NCBI RefSeq assembly: GCF_006385705.1
Contig: NZ_VFRQ01000002.1
Location: 530,416-594,415, forward strand
Direction: 5' to 3'
DNA from: Pontibacter mangrovi
GTDB taxonomy: Bacteria > Bacteroidota > Bacteroidia > Cytophagales > Hymenobacteraceae
DNA: 64,000 nucleotides
Shown here piece by piece: positions 1 to 8,869 of this stretch. The notes beneath the pieces were generated by a model. The model did no database searches and was not told where the DNA came from. It saw nothing but the letters and a program-made list of their open reading frames with translations. Each line of letters begins with the position of its first letter. The first letter of the stretch is position 1. The translations under genes and the position numbers were made by a program.

Positions 1-1
1 C

Positions 2-610
2 ACAGATGAACCTTACCGCATGTTCACATCTCGCGCGGAGCACCGCATCCTGCTGCGCCAGGACAATGCAGATATTCGCCTGACAAAGCGCGGCTACGAG
101 CTGGGGCTTGCCGATGAGAACCGCCTGAAAGCTGTGGATAAGAAGATTACGGAAACAGCGGAAATCATCGCCTACTTAAACAACAAGCCGATTGAGCCAG
201 GAGATATCAACAGTATGCTAGAAGAGCTCGGCTCTGCGCCGATAGCAGAAAAGCAGCGAGCGGGGCAGCTGATCAAGCGCCCGAATGTGGAGATAGAAGA
301 CATAGCCAGAGCAGTACCCGCCGTGGCAGATTACCTGAGCAAGTTCGGGAAAGACAGCGTAGAGCAGGCAGGTATACAGGTAAAGTATGAAACTTACATT
401 GAGAAGGAGTATGCCATGGCAGCCAAGATGAGCGAGTTGGAGAATTACAGCATCAAAGGCAAAATCAACTACCGCGACATTCCTGCGTTATCAAAAGAGG
501 CCAAAGAAAAGCTGCTTAAAATAGAGCCGGAAACGATTGGGCAAGCTTCTAGAATAAGTGGCGTATCGCCGGCAGACATATCCGTGTTAATGGTATACTT
601 GGGAAAATAA
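2..610 (+). CDS. mnmG: MnmG (GidA), C-terminal part, cut by window edge
   Basis: This is the C-terminal part of the tRNA uridine-5-carboxymethylaminomethyl modification enzyme MnmG, an FAD protein that works with MnmE on the wobble uridine of certain tRNAs in the cytoplasm. The reading frame is open from base 2, before the first ATG at 20, and begins with the family motif [11 protein letters not shown]. The helical C-terminal domain follows, ending in the typical [16 protein letters not shown]. About 400 N-terminal residues lie outside the window. The next gene starts at the base after the stop codon, so the two are probably co-transcribed. The identification is firm. Confidence 0.96.
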   Translation, partial: TDEPYRMFTSRAEHRILLRQDNADIRLTKRGYELGLADENRLKAVDKKITETAEIIAYLNNKPIEPGDINSMLEELGSAPIAEKQRAGQLIKRPNVEIEDIARAVPAVADYLSKFGKDSVEQAGIQVKYETYIEKEYAMAAKMSELENYSIKGKINYRDIPALSKEAKEKLLKIEPETIGQASRISGVSPADISVLMVYLGK

Positions 611-1498
611 ATGAGCTACGAAAGACTGGAACAATGCCCCATCTGCGGCAAAGAAGACTTCAAGAACTTTTTAGTAGTAACTGACAACGCTGTATCGAAA
701 GAGAGCTTTGTGATTGTGGAGTGCACGAACTGCTCGTTTAAGTTCACCAACCCACGGCCCGACGCACAAAGCATCGGCAAGTATTACGAGTCAGATGATT
801 ACATCTCGCACTCGAACACAACAAGCGGAATTATCAACACCGCCTACCATGTGGTACGCTCTATCACCACCAAGCAAAAGGTAGAGATTATCAACAGGTA
901 TTCGCCCGTGAAGGGAAGTATACTGGACTACGGCTGTGGCACCGGCACTTTTCTGACGGCCTGCAAAAAAGATGGTTGGGAGATAAGAGGTGTTGAGCCA
1001 AACGCAAAGGCCCGAGCAAAGGCAGCTGAAAACACGGGTGAGATAATAGCTGAAAAACTGGAGGACATAGAAGGCGAGAAGTATGAGATGATCACGCTAT
1101 GGCATGTGCTGGAGCATGTTCATACTTTGAATGAAACCATGGCCCAACTACTGGAAAGCCTGCAGGAAGACGGCACGATGATTATAGCAGTACCCAATGC
1201 CGACTCGCATGATGCGCAGGAGTATAAGGACAATTGGGCAGCATACGACGTGCCCCGGCACCTGTACCATTTTACGCAGCAAACCATGAAGCGCTTCCTG
1301 AAGAAGCACAAGATGCGGCTGGAGGAGGTACTGCCGATGAAGTTTGACGCCTATTACGTGAGCATGCTAAGCGAGAAGCACAAGCAGGGTAAAACCAAGA
1401 TGCTGAGCAGCGTGGTAAGCGGGTATAGGTCGAACAGCTTTGCAGAAAAGAACGGAAACGATTACTCCAGTTTGATTTTTGTAGCAAAAAGAAAATAA
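611..1498 (+). CDS. class I SAM-dependent methyltransferase with N-terminal zinc ribbon
   Basis: The protein has 295 residues. It starts with a Cys4-type ribbon (CPICG near residue 9 and CTNC near residue 38). A Rossmann methyltransferase of the Methyltransf_23 type follows: glycine-rich motif I LDYGCGTGTF near residue 106, acidic motif VEPN, and WHVLEHV in the post-motif region. The substrate is not visible in the sequence. Related proteins methylate small molecules or sugars. The ATG directly abuts the mnmG stop, so it probably reads through from mnmG. A hairpin at 1526-1556 ends the unit. Confidence 0.85.
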   Translation: MSYERLEQCPICGKEDFKNFLVVTDNAVSKESFVIVECTNCSFKFTNPRPDAQSIGKYYESDDYISHSNTTSGIINTAYHVVRSITTKQKVEIINRYSPVKGSILDYGCGTGTFLTACKKDGWEIRGVEPNAKARAKAAENTGEIIAEKLEDIEGEKYEMITLWHVLEHVHTLNETMAQLLESLQEDGTMIIAVPNADSHDAQEYKDNWAAYDVPRHLYHFTQQTMKRFLKKHKMRLEEVLPMKFDAYYVSMLSEKHKQGKTKMLSSVVSGYRSNSFAEKNGNDYSSLIFVAKRK

Positions 1499-1502
1499 TA
1501 GG

Positions 1503-1514
1503 CGCAAATTTGCG
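1503..1514. repeat. 12-bp perfect palindrome
   Basis: CGCAAATTTGCG is self-complementary and lies 5 bases after the methyltransferase stop, just before the terminator hairpin. It could be an operator-like site or chance; nothing else supports a role. Confidence 0.4.
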
Positions 1515-1525
1515 AGAAGAGAAAG

Positions 1526-1556
1526 ATAGGCAAGCGAGAGTTTGCCTATTTTAATT
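1526..1556 (+). terminator. rho-independent terminator after methyltransferase gene
   Basis: An 8-bp stem, ATAGGCAA pairing with TTGCCTAT across an 8-base loop, is followed by a T-rich tract (TTTAATTT). It separates the mnmG-methyltransferase unit from the lipoprotein gene at 1571. Confidence 0.7.
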
Positions 1557-1570
1557 TAAAGATAAAACCC

Positions 1571-3178
1571 ATGAAGCTAATCCAGATACTGATATCGGCA
1601 GCCGCACTGACAGCAATGGCCAGTTGCGCCACACAAAATCCGCCGGAAGGAGGACCGCGGGATGAGGAACCTCCAAAGCTGTTGAAAAGCACACCGGCGG
1701 ACCAGCAGCTGAATGTGAAAACGAAGACGGTTGTATTGGAGTTTGATGAAGAGGTTCAGCAGAATACCTTAAATAAAGAGCTGCTCATCACCCCAAATAT
1801 CAACAACCCCTACAAGGTGATCCCTGATAAGAGAACCTTAACGCTGGAGTTCGAAGAGCCGCTGCAGGATAGCACGACGTTCACGTTCAACTTCAGGCAA
1901 GGTATAACAGACATCACTGAAAAGAACAAGGCGCAGAACCTACAGCTGTCCTTTAGCACAGGCTCATACATCGACTCAAGCCGGGTGAGCGGAACTGTGG
2001 TGGACCTGATGACGCAGACACCGGAGAAAGAAGCACTCGTGGTGCTGTACAGGACAGACGACACGTTAAGCATCAGGAAAAACCGCCCGTACTACCTGAC
2101 GAATGCCGATGCACAAGGGAATTATAGCCTGCAGAACGTGCGCGAAGGAAGCTACCGCATGTATGCGCTGGTAGACAAAAACAACAACAGCTACTATGAC
2201 AACGAGGAAGAGAAAATAGGCTACCTGGCAGAGCCGATAATAATTACCTTCAGCACCGATACAGTAAAACTGCAGACCGTACGGATCGACACGAAGAAGC
2301 CGATACTGCTGAAACGCGAAAAGTATAGCGACAGGTTTATTGCCGGTTACAACGAAGGCATTCAGGATTTTTATGCCGTGTCAGAGGCAGGCAAAGATAC
2401 GCTCATGAGCAAAGTATCAGCCGACGGGAAAGACAGGCAGCTGTTTAAAACCGAGAAATTTGCCGGTGGAAAAACTATACTTGCGGCTGTGGACTCCTCG
2501 GGCAATATCAGCACTGACACACTGGAGATAGCGTTTGAGGGCAAGCGACCAGCAACTATAAAAGGGGCGGCGCTTAAAGTTTTGAACAGCCAACAGACCA
2601 GCTACAGCGTTGGCCAGGAGGTTACGCTGGAACTGGAAACCCCAGTAAAGATTACGAAGAACTCGCCTATAACATTGATGGGAGACACCGTGGTACTGCA
2701 GCAACTGAAGTATCCGGAGGAGGTAAAGCTGGATGAGACAAAAACAGAACTGCGCTTTAACCTGCCTAACCTGGGTCGGCAGCAACAGCAAGTAACCGTG
2801 GTGCTGGACAGCACCGCCATACAGCCCCTGCAGGGAGAGCCGCTCTCGATGCCGCAACTGCAGCTCGGGATAGCAGAAGGAGGCGGAACAGGTAATCTGA
2901 AAGGGGACATAAAGACGGAGTATAAATCCTACACCATCCAGCTACTAAACGACAAGTATAAAGTAGTAAAGGAGAGCGGCCCAGGAAATTCCTACCGGTT
3001 CAAAAATGTGGCACCAGGCACATATTACCTGCGTGTGCTGATTGATGAAAACAACAACGGCAAATGGGATAAAGCAGACCCGGAATTTAAGAAAGCGCCA
3101 GAGCCCGTATACCTGCTTCCAAACACGGTGGAGGTAAGAGCCAACTGGGATGTAGAAGACCTGGATCTAACATTCTAA
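1571..3178 (+). CDS. Ig-like domain lipoprotein (SbsA-type Ig domain)
   Basis: This is a predicted lipoprotein of 535 residues. The signal peptide ends in a lipobox, MASC, near residue 16-19. An N-terminal Ig-like domain of the SbsA/Big_5 type covers about residues 35-130, shown by STPADQQLNVKTKTVVLEFDEEV and its TLEFEEPL repeat. Two transthyretin-like segments each end in an acidic loop that looks calcium-binding: DKNNNSYYDNEE near residue 200 and DENNNGKWDKADPE near residue 495. This family is common in Bacteroidota and is usually annotated only as Ig-like domain protein; its role is unknown, presumably at the cell surface or in the periplasm. It stands alone between two terminators. Confidence 0.8.
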   Translation: MKLIQILISAAALTAMASCATQNPPEGGPRDEEPPKLLKSTPADQQLNVKTKTVVLEFDEEVQQNTLNKELLITPNINNPYKVIPDKRTLTLEFEEPLQDSTTFTFNFRQGITDITEKNKAQNLQLSFSTGSYIDSSRVSGTVVDLMTQTPEKEALVVLYRTDDTLSIRKNRPYYLTNADAQGNYSLQNVREGSYRMYALVDKNNNSYYDNEEEKIGYLAEPIIITFSTDTVKLQTVRIDTKKPILLKREKYSDRFIAGYNEGIQDFYAVSEAGKDTLMSKVSADGKDRQLFKTEKFAGGKTILAAVDSSGNISTDTLEIAFEGKRPATIKGAALKVLNSQQTSYSVGQEVTLELETPVKITKNSPITLMGDTVVLQQLKYPEEVKLDETKTELRFNLPNLGRQQQQVTVVLDSTAIQPLQGEPLSMPQLQLGIAEGGGTGNLKGDIKTEYKSYTIQLLNDKYKVVKESGPGNSYRFKNVAPGTYYLRVLIDENNNGKWDKADPEFKKAPEPVYLLPNTVEVRANWDVEDLDLTF

Positions 3179-3199
3179 AGCAAGAACAAATTGAATACA

Positions 3200-3229
3200 A
3201 AAGGAGAGGCTGCGGTCTCTCCTTTTTTT
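3200..3229 (+). terminator. rho-independent terminator of lipoprotein gene
   Basis: The stem AAAGGAGAG / CTCTCCTTT with an 8-base loop runs into a run of seven T. It lies 21 bases after the stop codon at 3178. Confidence 0.88.
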
Positions 3230-3659
3230 GTGCCTTGACTATAAATACCGAGTCAAGTATTAACCGATGCTGGCCCATACCTTCTCAAAGCTGCCGGCGC
3301 ACCTGCAACAACGAAGCCCCTCCTAAACAACCAACGCCAACTGCAAGCGCTGCGCCACTCCCTGAATCATACTTCATCAAAATATAAAAGCCGAGCCAGC
3401 TTGAGAAGACCTAAAGCTGTTGCAGCATAAAAAGGCAGGAGATAGCATATCGAAATGGCACCTGAAAAAGTAATCGCCATAGAAGAAGCTCATATAAAAA
3501 AGTAGGTGGATACAGCTGCCAAACTTACTGCGGCGAGGAGGCAAACCAGGAAGGAGAGGAGAAGCGAACCTAGTATTAACACTAAACCGATGGCTCCGGA
3601 TCATCTAGAAAATGATGAGAACAAAGCTGAAGCAGACGAGAAATAATCGGTGAAAACGA
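3230..3659. other. gene-free stretch next to the putative origin
   Basis: No convincing gene is present. One short frame, GTG 3506 to TAA 3646, would give a 46-residue charged peptide and follows directly on an in-frame TAG after a 16-codon ATG frame. It may be a decayed gene or chance. The minus-strand frame at 3377-3604 has no recognisable features. The stretch becomes progressively AT-richer towards the cluster that starts near 3660. Confidence 0.5.
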
Positions 3660-4160
3660 AGCCTGTGAAATTTTTTTTCGTAATCCACAAAGTTGTTCCT
3701 AACCATGTGGAAAAGGGTGGGTAACACTCGGGATAACTTACACGCACATATCTTACACACCCAAAAACAGATTACACAGAGGGTAAAAAGTGGATAGCAG
3801 TGTATAATTTTCCTTACACAAAGCTATTTTCCACTGCTGTGTTACCTGTTCAAAAAGAAATACACAAAAAATGGCAAAAAGTGGAAAACACAGCTAAGCC
3901 TCTGAGTCAAAAGCAGAAGAAATTAACAAGGTGGCTGTGGAAGTGGTGAAAAGCGAAATGGATGTACACAAGTTATAGGCAGTACACAAAGCTGGGTAAA
4001 GTTGTCCACTTATAAACAGCCATAAAAACAAAAGAAGATTCTTTTTAAAAAATCATCTTATAAAAATTATTAGGGTTTGTAAAGTGTGGAAAGGTCGGGA
4101 AACAGGCCTGTGAAATGGGATGAGGAGCTTACACAGGTCAGGTACACAAGAAGAAAAAGC
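3660..4160. other. candidate chromosomal replication origin (oriC)
   Basis: A non-coding 0.5-kb stretch is packed with 9-mers close to the DnaA box TTATNCACA on both strands. Examples are TAATCCACA at 3681-3689, TTACACACC at 3753, TTACACAGA at 3772, TTACACAAA at 3814, ATACACAAA near 3860, GTACACAAG near 3964, GTACACAAA near 3982, GTTGTCCAC near 4001, GTGTGGAAA near 4085 and TTACACAGG near 4129. An AT-rich tract at about 4021-4080 could be the unwinding element. mnmG, the classical oriC neighbour, is 3 kb away. One weak point is that the flanking genes on the left run towards the site rather than away from it. No exact TTATCCACA occurs inside the cluster. Confidence 0.62.
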
Positions 4161-4206
4161 GTATATTTAAACGAAGAAAAACAGAAGCGACACCAAAAAA
4201 TAATCT

Positions 4207-6282
4207 ATGCTCCTAAACGTAAACTTGACTCCGCCCTTCGAGGAGCCCGTACTGATCTTTACACTGGTGCTGCTGGTAATACTGGTAATACCTCTTATAC
4301 TTGGGAAGTTCAGGATACCCGGCATAGTGGGTATGATTGTGGCGGGCGTGATATTAGGGCCGAACGGGCTGCACATTCTGGATAGGGATGCGAGCATCGT
4401 ACTGTTCGGAACAGTAGGCCTGCTGTACATCATGTTCCAGGCGGGACTCGAAATCGATATGATCGATTTCAAAAAGTATAAGATGAGGAGCGTTGTGTTT
4501 GGAACGCTTACATTCCTGCTGCCTATGCTAGTGGGCACGGCGGTGTTTTACTACCTGCACGATTATGACATAAAGCCAGCCATACTTTTGGCAAGTATGT
4601 TTGCTCCCCACACCCTGCTGGCATACCCGATCATCAGCAGGCTGGGCCTGAGCAAAAACGCGGCAGTAACGCTTACCATTGGCGGCACGCTGATAACGGA
4701 CACGGCCGTACTGTTTGTGCTGGCCATCATCATCAACTCCACGCATGGCGAGACCGGAGCCACCTTCTGGATCTTTATGGTGACGAAGATGCTGCTGTTT
4801 GTGGTGCTGGTGCTTTGGCTGTTTCCCAAGCTGTCGTCTTACATGTTTAAGCAGCTGGAGGGAGAGAAAGGCGCACAGTATATTTATGTGCTGACGGTAG
4901 TCTTCGCGGCCGCGTTCCTATCGGAGGTGGCAGGCATGGAGGCCATTATCGGGGCATTCTTGGCAGGGCTGGCGCTGAACCCGCTCATACCGCATACGTC
5001 GGCGCTGATGAACAGGATTGAGTTTGTCGGAAACAATATCTTTATCCCGTTCTTCCTGATCAGTACAGGCATGCTGGTAGACCTGAAAGTGCTGTTTACT
5101 GATACAAATGCCATGCTGATAGCAGGCACCATAGTGGTGCTGGCGCCAATGGCAAAGTACGCGGCGGCGTACCTCACCCAAAAGATCTTTAAGTTCAGCG
5201 TGCTGCAGCGCAACCTTATATTCGGGTTGAGCAGCGCCCACGCAGCGGCTACGCTGGCAGTAGTTTTGGCAGGCTTTGAGATAGGCTTGATAGGAGAGAG
5301 CGCGCTGAACGGAGCTGTGGTGCTGATCCTGGTATCCAGTATGGTAAGCTCGTTCTCTACAGAAAAAGCAGGAAGAGCGCTGGCCATAATGGAGAGCCGC
5401 CGAAAGCCAGACATTAGCCGCAAGCCGGATAGAATACTGGTACCGATAGGCAACCCGAAAACGATAGAGCGGCTGATCGACTTGGCCATCATGCTCAAGA
5501 ACCCGGAGCAGCACGAGCCGATATATCCTTTGGCCGTGGTGATAGACAACGAGCACGCCGAGGAAGAGATCTACAAGAAAAACGAGATGCTGCAGGAGGC
5601 CATCACCCACGCCTCTTCTACAGACAATAACGTGCAGCTGGTTTCGAAGATAGACGTGAATGTGGCCAGCGGAATACTAAGAGCCATTAAAGAGCTGATG
5701 ATTACCGAAGTGGTGCTGGGCTGGAACGCCAAGATTACGACGCGCGACAGGATCTTTGGTGGCGTACTGGACAGCCTCCTGGACAACACAAACGAGATGA
5801 TCCTGGTGTGCAAGATCATTCAGCCGCTGAATACAACAAGCCGCATTGTGGTGATTGCCCCAACCAACGCAGAACTGGAAAGAGGCTTCGTGCGCTGGAT
5901 AAGAAGCGTGAAACTGTTGTCGCAGCAACTGGGGGCGCCGGTGGTGTTCAGGGGCAGAAAAAGAACCTTGAACAAAGTGAGAAGCGCCGTAAAAGAAGCC
6001 AAGCCAAACATAGAGGCGGAGTATAGCCCCTACTCTAACCTCAGCGAGTTTGCCACCATGAAATCGGAGCTTAAGAAAGATGACCTGGTGATTGTGATCT
6101 CGGCAAGGAAAGGCACGATCTCTTACAACAGCAACCTGGACTATGTGCCGCGCGTGCTGTCGCGGGATTACAAAGACAACAGCTTTATTGTGATGTACCC
6201 AGAGCAGTACCCGCTTCACCAGACGGTGCCGGTTAAAAGTATAAACATCTATGGCGCAGCATCCGAAGAAGAAGACATTTAA
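4207..6282 (+). CDS. CPA2-type cation:proton antiporter with cytoplasmic USP-like domain
   Basis: This is a membrane protein of 691 residues. Residues about 15-400 form a Na+/H+ exchanger domain with roughly 12 membrane segments, containing GIVGMIVAGVILGPNGL near the start and FLAGLALNPLIP near the middle, as in KefB/NhaS3-like CPA2 exchangers. Residues about 415-690 form a soluble region that begins DRILVPIGNPKTIERLIDLA, which looks like one or two universal-stress-protein folds. No TrkA-N domain is seen, which argues against a KefB/C channel. It exchanges monovalent cations for protons at the inner membrane; the ion cannot be told. It is the first gene after the putative origin and overlaps the next gene by 32 bases. 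Confidence 0.88.
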   Translation: MLLNVNLTPPFEEPVLIFTLVLLVILVIPLILGKFRIPGIVGMIVAGVILGPNGLHILDRDASIVLFGTVGLLYIMFQAGLEIDMIDFKKYKMRSVVFGTLTFLLPMLVGTAVFYYLHDYDIKPAILLASMFAPHTLLAYPIISRLGLSKNAAVTLTIGGTLITDTAVLFVLAIIINSTHGETGATFWIFMVTKMLLFVVLVLWLFPKLSSYMFKQLEGEKGAQYIYVLTVVFAAAFLSEVAGMEAIIGAFLAGLALNPLIPHTSALMNRIEFVGNNIFIPFFLISTGMLVDLKVLFTDTNAMLIAGTIVVLAPMAKYAAAYLTQKIFKFSVLQRNLIFGLSSAHAAATLAVVLAGFEIGLIGESALNGAVVLILVSSMVSSFSTEKAGRALAIMESRRKPDISRKPDRILVPIGNPKTIERLIDLAIMLKNPEQHEPIYPLAVVIDNEHAEEEIYKKNEMLQEAITHASSTDNNVQLVSKIDVNVASGILRAIKELMITEVVLGWNAKITTRDRIFGGVLDSLLDNTNEMILVCKIIQPLNTTSRIVVIAPTNAELERGFVRWIRSVKLLSQQLGAPVVFRGRKRTLNKVRSAVKEAKPNIEAEYSPYSNLSEFATMKSELKKDDLVIVISARKGTISYNSNLDYVPRVLSRDYKDNSFIVMYPEQYPLHQTVPVKSINIYGAASEEEDI

Positions 6283-6778
6283 CTATGACCTCGACTTTAA
6301 AAAGATAGATTTCAGGCAGCGGCCGGAGCTGTACAGGATAGGCAAAGGAGAGCAGGGGGTACTGCTCGTGGAGCCGTATAAATCAGAAATACTGCCGCAC
6401 TGGCGCTTCAAGAATCCGGAGGTGGCGCGGGAGTCGAGCGAGAAGATTTATACTTTGTTTTTGGAGTACCTGCAGCAAAACGATTTTGTAGGCGCAGACA
6501 TGGCCCGAAAGTTCCTGCAGATGGGCTATACCCGCAGCAGGCGCTACGCCAACCACCGCACCGGCCAAAAGTATAAAGGCCCCGTGCCGGACGATAAAAA
6601 AGGCCAGAGCGGCTCCCATGGCCGCCCGCAGCTGCCCCTGGACCCAGATCCCGTGAAAGCAGAATCAGCGGCGATATTTAAAGCCAAATGGGAGCAGGCG
6701 AAGGAGAACGGAAAGTATAAACAGCTGATGGAGGAGTTCAGAAATCTGCACGAAGAGCCGCATCAAAATAAAAAGTAA
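6251..6778 (+). CDS. DUF4385 family protein
   Basis: The protein has 175 residues. The conserved DUF4385 core covers roughly residues 10-110: FNYDLDFKKIDFR, YRIGKGEQGVLLVEPYKSEILPHWRFK and MARKFLQMGYTRSRRYANH. It is soluble, basic and has no signal peptide. The family occurs in bacteria and some phages and has no established function. The start codon lies inside the antiporter gene (32-base overlap), so translation is probably coupled. The C-terminal tail after residue 110 is charged and poorly structured. Confidence 0.75.
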   Translation: MAQHPKKKTFNYDLDFKKIDFRQRPELYRIGKGEQGVLLVEPYKSEILPHWRFKNPEVARESSEKIYTLFLEYLQQNDFVGADMARKFLQMGYTRSRRYANHRTGQKYKGPVPDDKKGQSGSHGRPQLPLDPDPVKAESAAIFKAKWEQAKENGKYKQLMEEFRNLHEEPHQNKK

Positions 6779-6801
6779 AACCCAACGAAAGGTAAAAAAC
6801 G

Positions 6802-6809
6802 TATCTTTG
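6802..6809 (+). promoter_or_regulatory. Bacteroidota -7 promoter box TATCTTTG
   Basis: TATCTTTG matches the TAnnTTTG -7 element of the Bacteroidota primary sigma factor. It lies 24 bases before the ATG at 6834, which also argues against the upstream TTG at 6828 as the start. No clear -33 TTG is seen. Confidence 0.65.
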
Positions 6810-6833
6810 CACATATAAAAATCACTATTGAAC

Positions 6834-7292
6834 ATGATCAATAAAGACATCAGGTTGGGCAAAGGGCTTGGTAAGATCAAGTTTGGCCTGACAATGGACG
6901 AGGTAGAGGAACTGATTGGGGAGCCAGAAGAAGTAGAAGAGTCTGATGAGGAGGACGAGTTTGAGCATCAGGCCTGGAACTACTGGGAGGAAGGTTACTC
7001 ACTCTACTTCGACAAAGAGGACGACTACCGCCTGAGCTGCATCGAAACCGCTAACCGCGAGGTACAGATCTTTGGGGAGCGCGTATTTGAGATGAGCCGC
7101 GAGCAGATCCTGCAGCTTTTCGCCGACCACAACATCACCAACCCAGAGGAAGAGGAAGCCGAGACAGGCGAAACCCGCATTTCTTTCGAGAAGGAGATGA
7201 TCGATTTATACTTTGACGAAGACCAGCTGATTGCCGTGAACTTCGGGGTATTCATTAACGATGACCTGGAAGTAGTTTGGCCAGAGAAATAA
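6834..7292 (+). CDS. acidic hypothetical protein, 152 aa
   Basis: I do not recognise this protein. It is soluble and very acidic, with a Glu/Asp-rich segment near residues 28-45 (EEVEESDEEDEFEHQ) and another near 105 (NPEEEEAETGE). A recurring beta-strand pattern (GYSLYFDKEDDYRLSCIETA, EMIDLYFDEDQLIAVNFGVF) suggests two copies of a small alpha/beta fold, perhaps distantly SmpA/BamE-like given the opening LGKGLGKIKFGLTMDEVEELIGEP. The ATG at 6834 is preferred over the TTG at 6828 because a promoter box lies just upstream. It is monocistronic, with a promoter before it and a terminator after it. Confidence 0.7.
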   Translation: MINKDIRLGKGLGKIKFGLTMDEVEELIGEPEEVEESDEEDEFEHQAWNYWEEGYSLYFDKEDDYRLSCIETANREVQIFGERVFEMSREQILQLFADHNITNPEEEEAETGETRISFEKEMIDLYFDEDQLIAVNFGVFINDDLEVVWPEK

Positions 7293-7313
7293 CACGTATA
7301 AAAGCATAACAGG

Positions 7314-7345
7314 AGCCCCGGCTATAAGTTAGCCGGGGCTTTTTT
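7314..7345 (+). terminator. rho-independent terminator
   Basis: The 10-bp stem AGCCCCGGCT / AGCCGGGGCT with a 7-base loop is followed by five T. It ends the acidic hypothetical gene. Confidence 0.92.
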
Positions 7346-7473
7346 GTGCCACACGCTAAGTATAAACCAGCACCCACCCCGTGGATAAGTATAGCCAAAA
7401 AGGCGCAGGAGCAGCTTTGAAGGCATAAAATAAACTTTATACTTCTGCCAGTAATCCACAGCCGCATCACAAC

Positions 7474-7503
7474 AAAAAAGCCCGACATTGCTGCCGGGCT
7501 TAT
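7474..7503 (-). terminator. terminator of the PiT-like gene (minus strand)
   Basis: Read on the minus strand, AGCCCGGCA and TGTCGGGCT pair around a short loop with one mismatch and run into six T. It lies about 20 bases after the minus-strand stop codon at 7523. Confidence 0.85.
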
Positions 7504-7522
7504 ACTTTTGAAAATGGAAATC

Positions 7523-8662
7523 TTAATTGAAGAAGAAGTTGATCAGCTCCTCCTGGATAACCGGGTTGATGGCGATGGCCAGGATAACTGAGATGATCAG
7601 ACCGACGGTCACAGAGGCAATGTCCTTACCGATCAGGTTGAAAGTCTTGGCGAACTTAACCGGAGAGTCGTGGGCGCGTAGGCGCATACCTAACTCACGG
7701 CCGGCAAGCAAACCAACGAATACCCAGGTCGTACTCATCGGGATGTTATTTACCTCTTTAAAGTAGTAAAGTATAATGGAGTAAACTAGGTCGATAATAG
7801 TGGCGCTGCGGACGTCGCGCACTTCAGATTTCTCGTTGATGATCCCCTGAATCTTATCGCCTTTGTTATAGAACAGGAAGCCAAGGCCCACGAAGATGAA
7901 TCCGGCGAAGGCAGCAAACTCCCACATACCCAGTTGGCGCGGCAGATATACTGCAACGTTGGCCAGGTCCTGCGCCAGCCAGGTGTGCCACAAAAAGCCG
8001 CTGATAACCCATTGTGCAATCACCCAGGCATCGTGCGCTTTGCCTTTGATCATCTTCTTGATAACCTTGCTGAGCACGATATAGATGATAAACGCAGCCA
8101 CAAAGGCAGCCACATAGCCCATCAAACTTTTAGATACCATGCTGATAATGGCGCCGGAGCTAACCGTGAACACGCTCAGCAGCATGAACGTAGTAGAAAC
8201 CGGTATGCGCATGCGGGTTAGCAGCAAGAGGATGATAGGGGCCGCCAGCTGCAGGTACACAAAGTTGTCGATGGTTTGATCAAAGCCTTTGGAGGCCAGG
8301 CGTTGGTAGGTTACGTCACCATCGAAAACATACCAGCTATAGAACACGGTGCCCAGGAAGATGGAGCCCATGAACAGCCACTGCCAGTACCATTTCTTAT
8401 CTTCGTTGGAAACGATGAACGTGCCGATGGTCTGGATGCTGTCGTTGGCGATGGCGGAGTAGCCGGCAAAAGCAAAGCCTACCCACATGGCGATAGAAGC
8501 GTAAGGGTAGATTAAGCCGGCAAGAATGAGCGCGAAGGCAATAAAATAAAGGAATTTTTTCTCCTTACGGATAACAATGTCAAGGGTGCTGTAGCGTTTC
8601 CTGAACTTATAAGGCGCGGCAGGGGCCACTACATGTTTCTTTCCTTTTTTGACTTTAGCCAT
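7523..8662 (-). CDS. PiT-family (inorganic phosphate) transporter-like protein
   Basis: This is a polytopic membrane protein of 379 residues with about 9-10 hydrophobic segments. The two halves carry variants of the PiT signature: FAGYSAIANDSIQTIGTFI near residues 64-82 and LIGKDIASVTVGLIIS near residues 340-355. It also has IPVSTTF and IPMSTTWVFVGLLAG, which resemble the P-I/V-S-T-T motif of phosphate permeases. The usual GANDVANA is changed (AIANDSIQT), so the substrate is not certain. It is monocistronic, with a -7 box at 8695-8702 and its own terminator, and there is no PhoU-like gene next to it. Confidence 0.72.
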   Translation of the reverse strand: MAKVKKGKKHVVAPAAPYKFRKRYSTLDIVIRKEKKFLYFIAFALILAGLIYPYASIAMWVGFAFAGYSAIANDSIQTIGTFIVSNEDKKWYWQWLFMGSIFLGTVFYSWYVFDGDVTYQRLASKGFDQTIDNFVYLQLAAPIILLLLTRMRIPVSTTFMLLSVFTVSSGAIISMVSKSLMGYVAAFVAAFIIYIVLSKVIKKMIKGKAHDAWVIAQWVISGFLWHTWLAQDLANVAVYLPRQLGMWEFAAFAGFIFVGLGFLFYNKGDKIQGIINEKSEVRDVRSATIIDLVYSIILYYFKEVNNIPMSTTWVFVGLLAGRELGMRLRAHDSPVKFAKTFNLIGKDIASVTVGLIISVILAIAINPVIQEELINFFFN

Positions 8663-8694
8663 TAGTTAAGATTATGAATAAAGATAAATCGGGG

Positions 8695-8702
8695 CAAAGT
8701 TA
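8695..8702 (-). promoter_or_regulatory. -7 promoter box TAACTTTG (minus strand)
   Basis: On the minus strand TAACTTTG matches TAnnTTTG and lies 32 bases before the ATG of the PiT-like gene. No good -33 element is visible. Confidence 0.55.
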
Positions 8703-8857
8703 CTTTAATTATAGATTAAGTTTTTCTGCCTAATGTTAAGTTATTGTTAACACAGTACCGGCGCATACACCAGGCGGCCACGCCTAAAAACGAAAATGCG
8801 GCAGAAAGTCCGGAAAAACTGTACCTTAGAGCATAGCATAATCAAACACGAAAGAAG

Positions 8858-8865
8858 TATATTTG
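8858..8865 (+). promoter_or_regulatory. -7 promoter box TATATTTG of glyS
   Basis: TATATTTG ends only 4 bases before the glyS ATG. With the usual spacing to the transcription start, the mRNA would begin at or next to the start codon, so the transcript would be leaderless. Confidence 0.65.
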
Positions 8866-8869
8866 CGGC

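Noticed and set aside
3377..3604. 75-codon minus frame in the gap before the origin
   Set aside because: No start signal, no family pattern, and composition like the surrounding non-coding DNA.
4086..4385. 99-codon plus frame at the edge of the putative origin
   Set aside because: It overlaps the true start of the antiporter in another frame and has no protein-like pattern.
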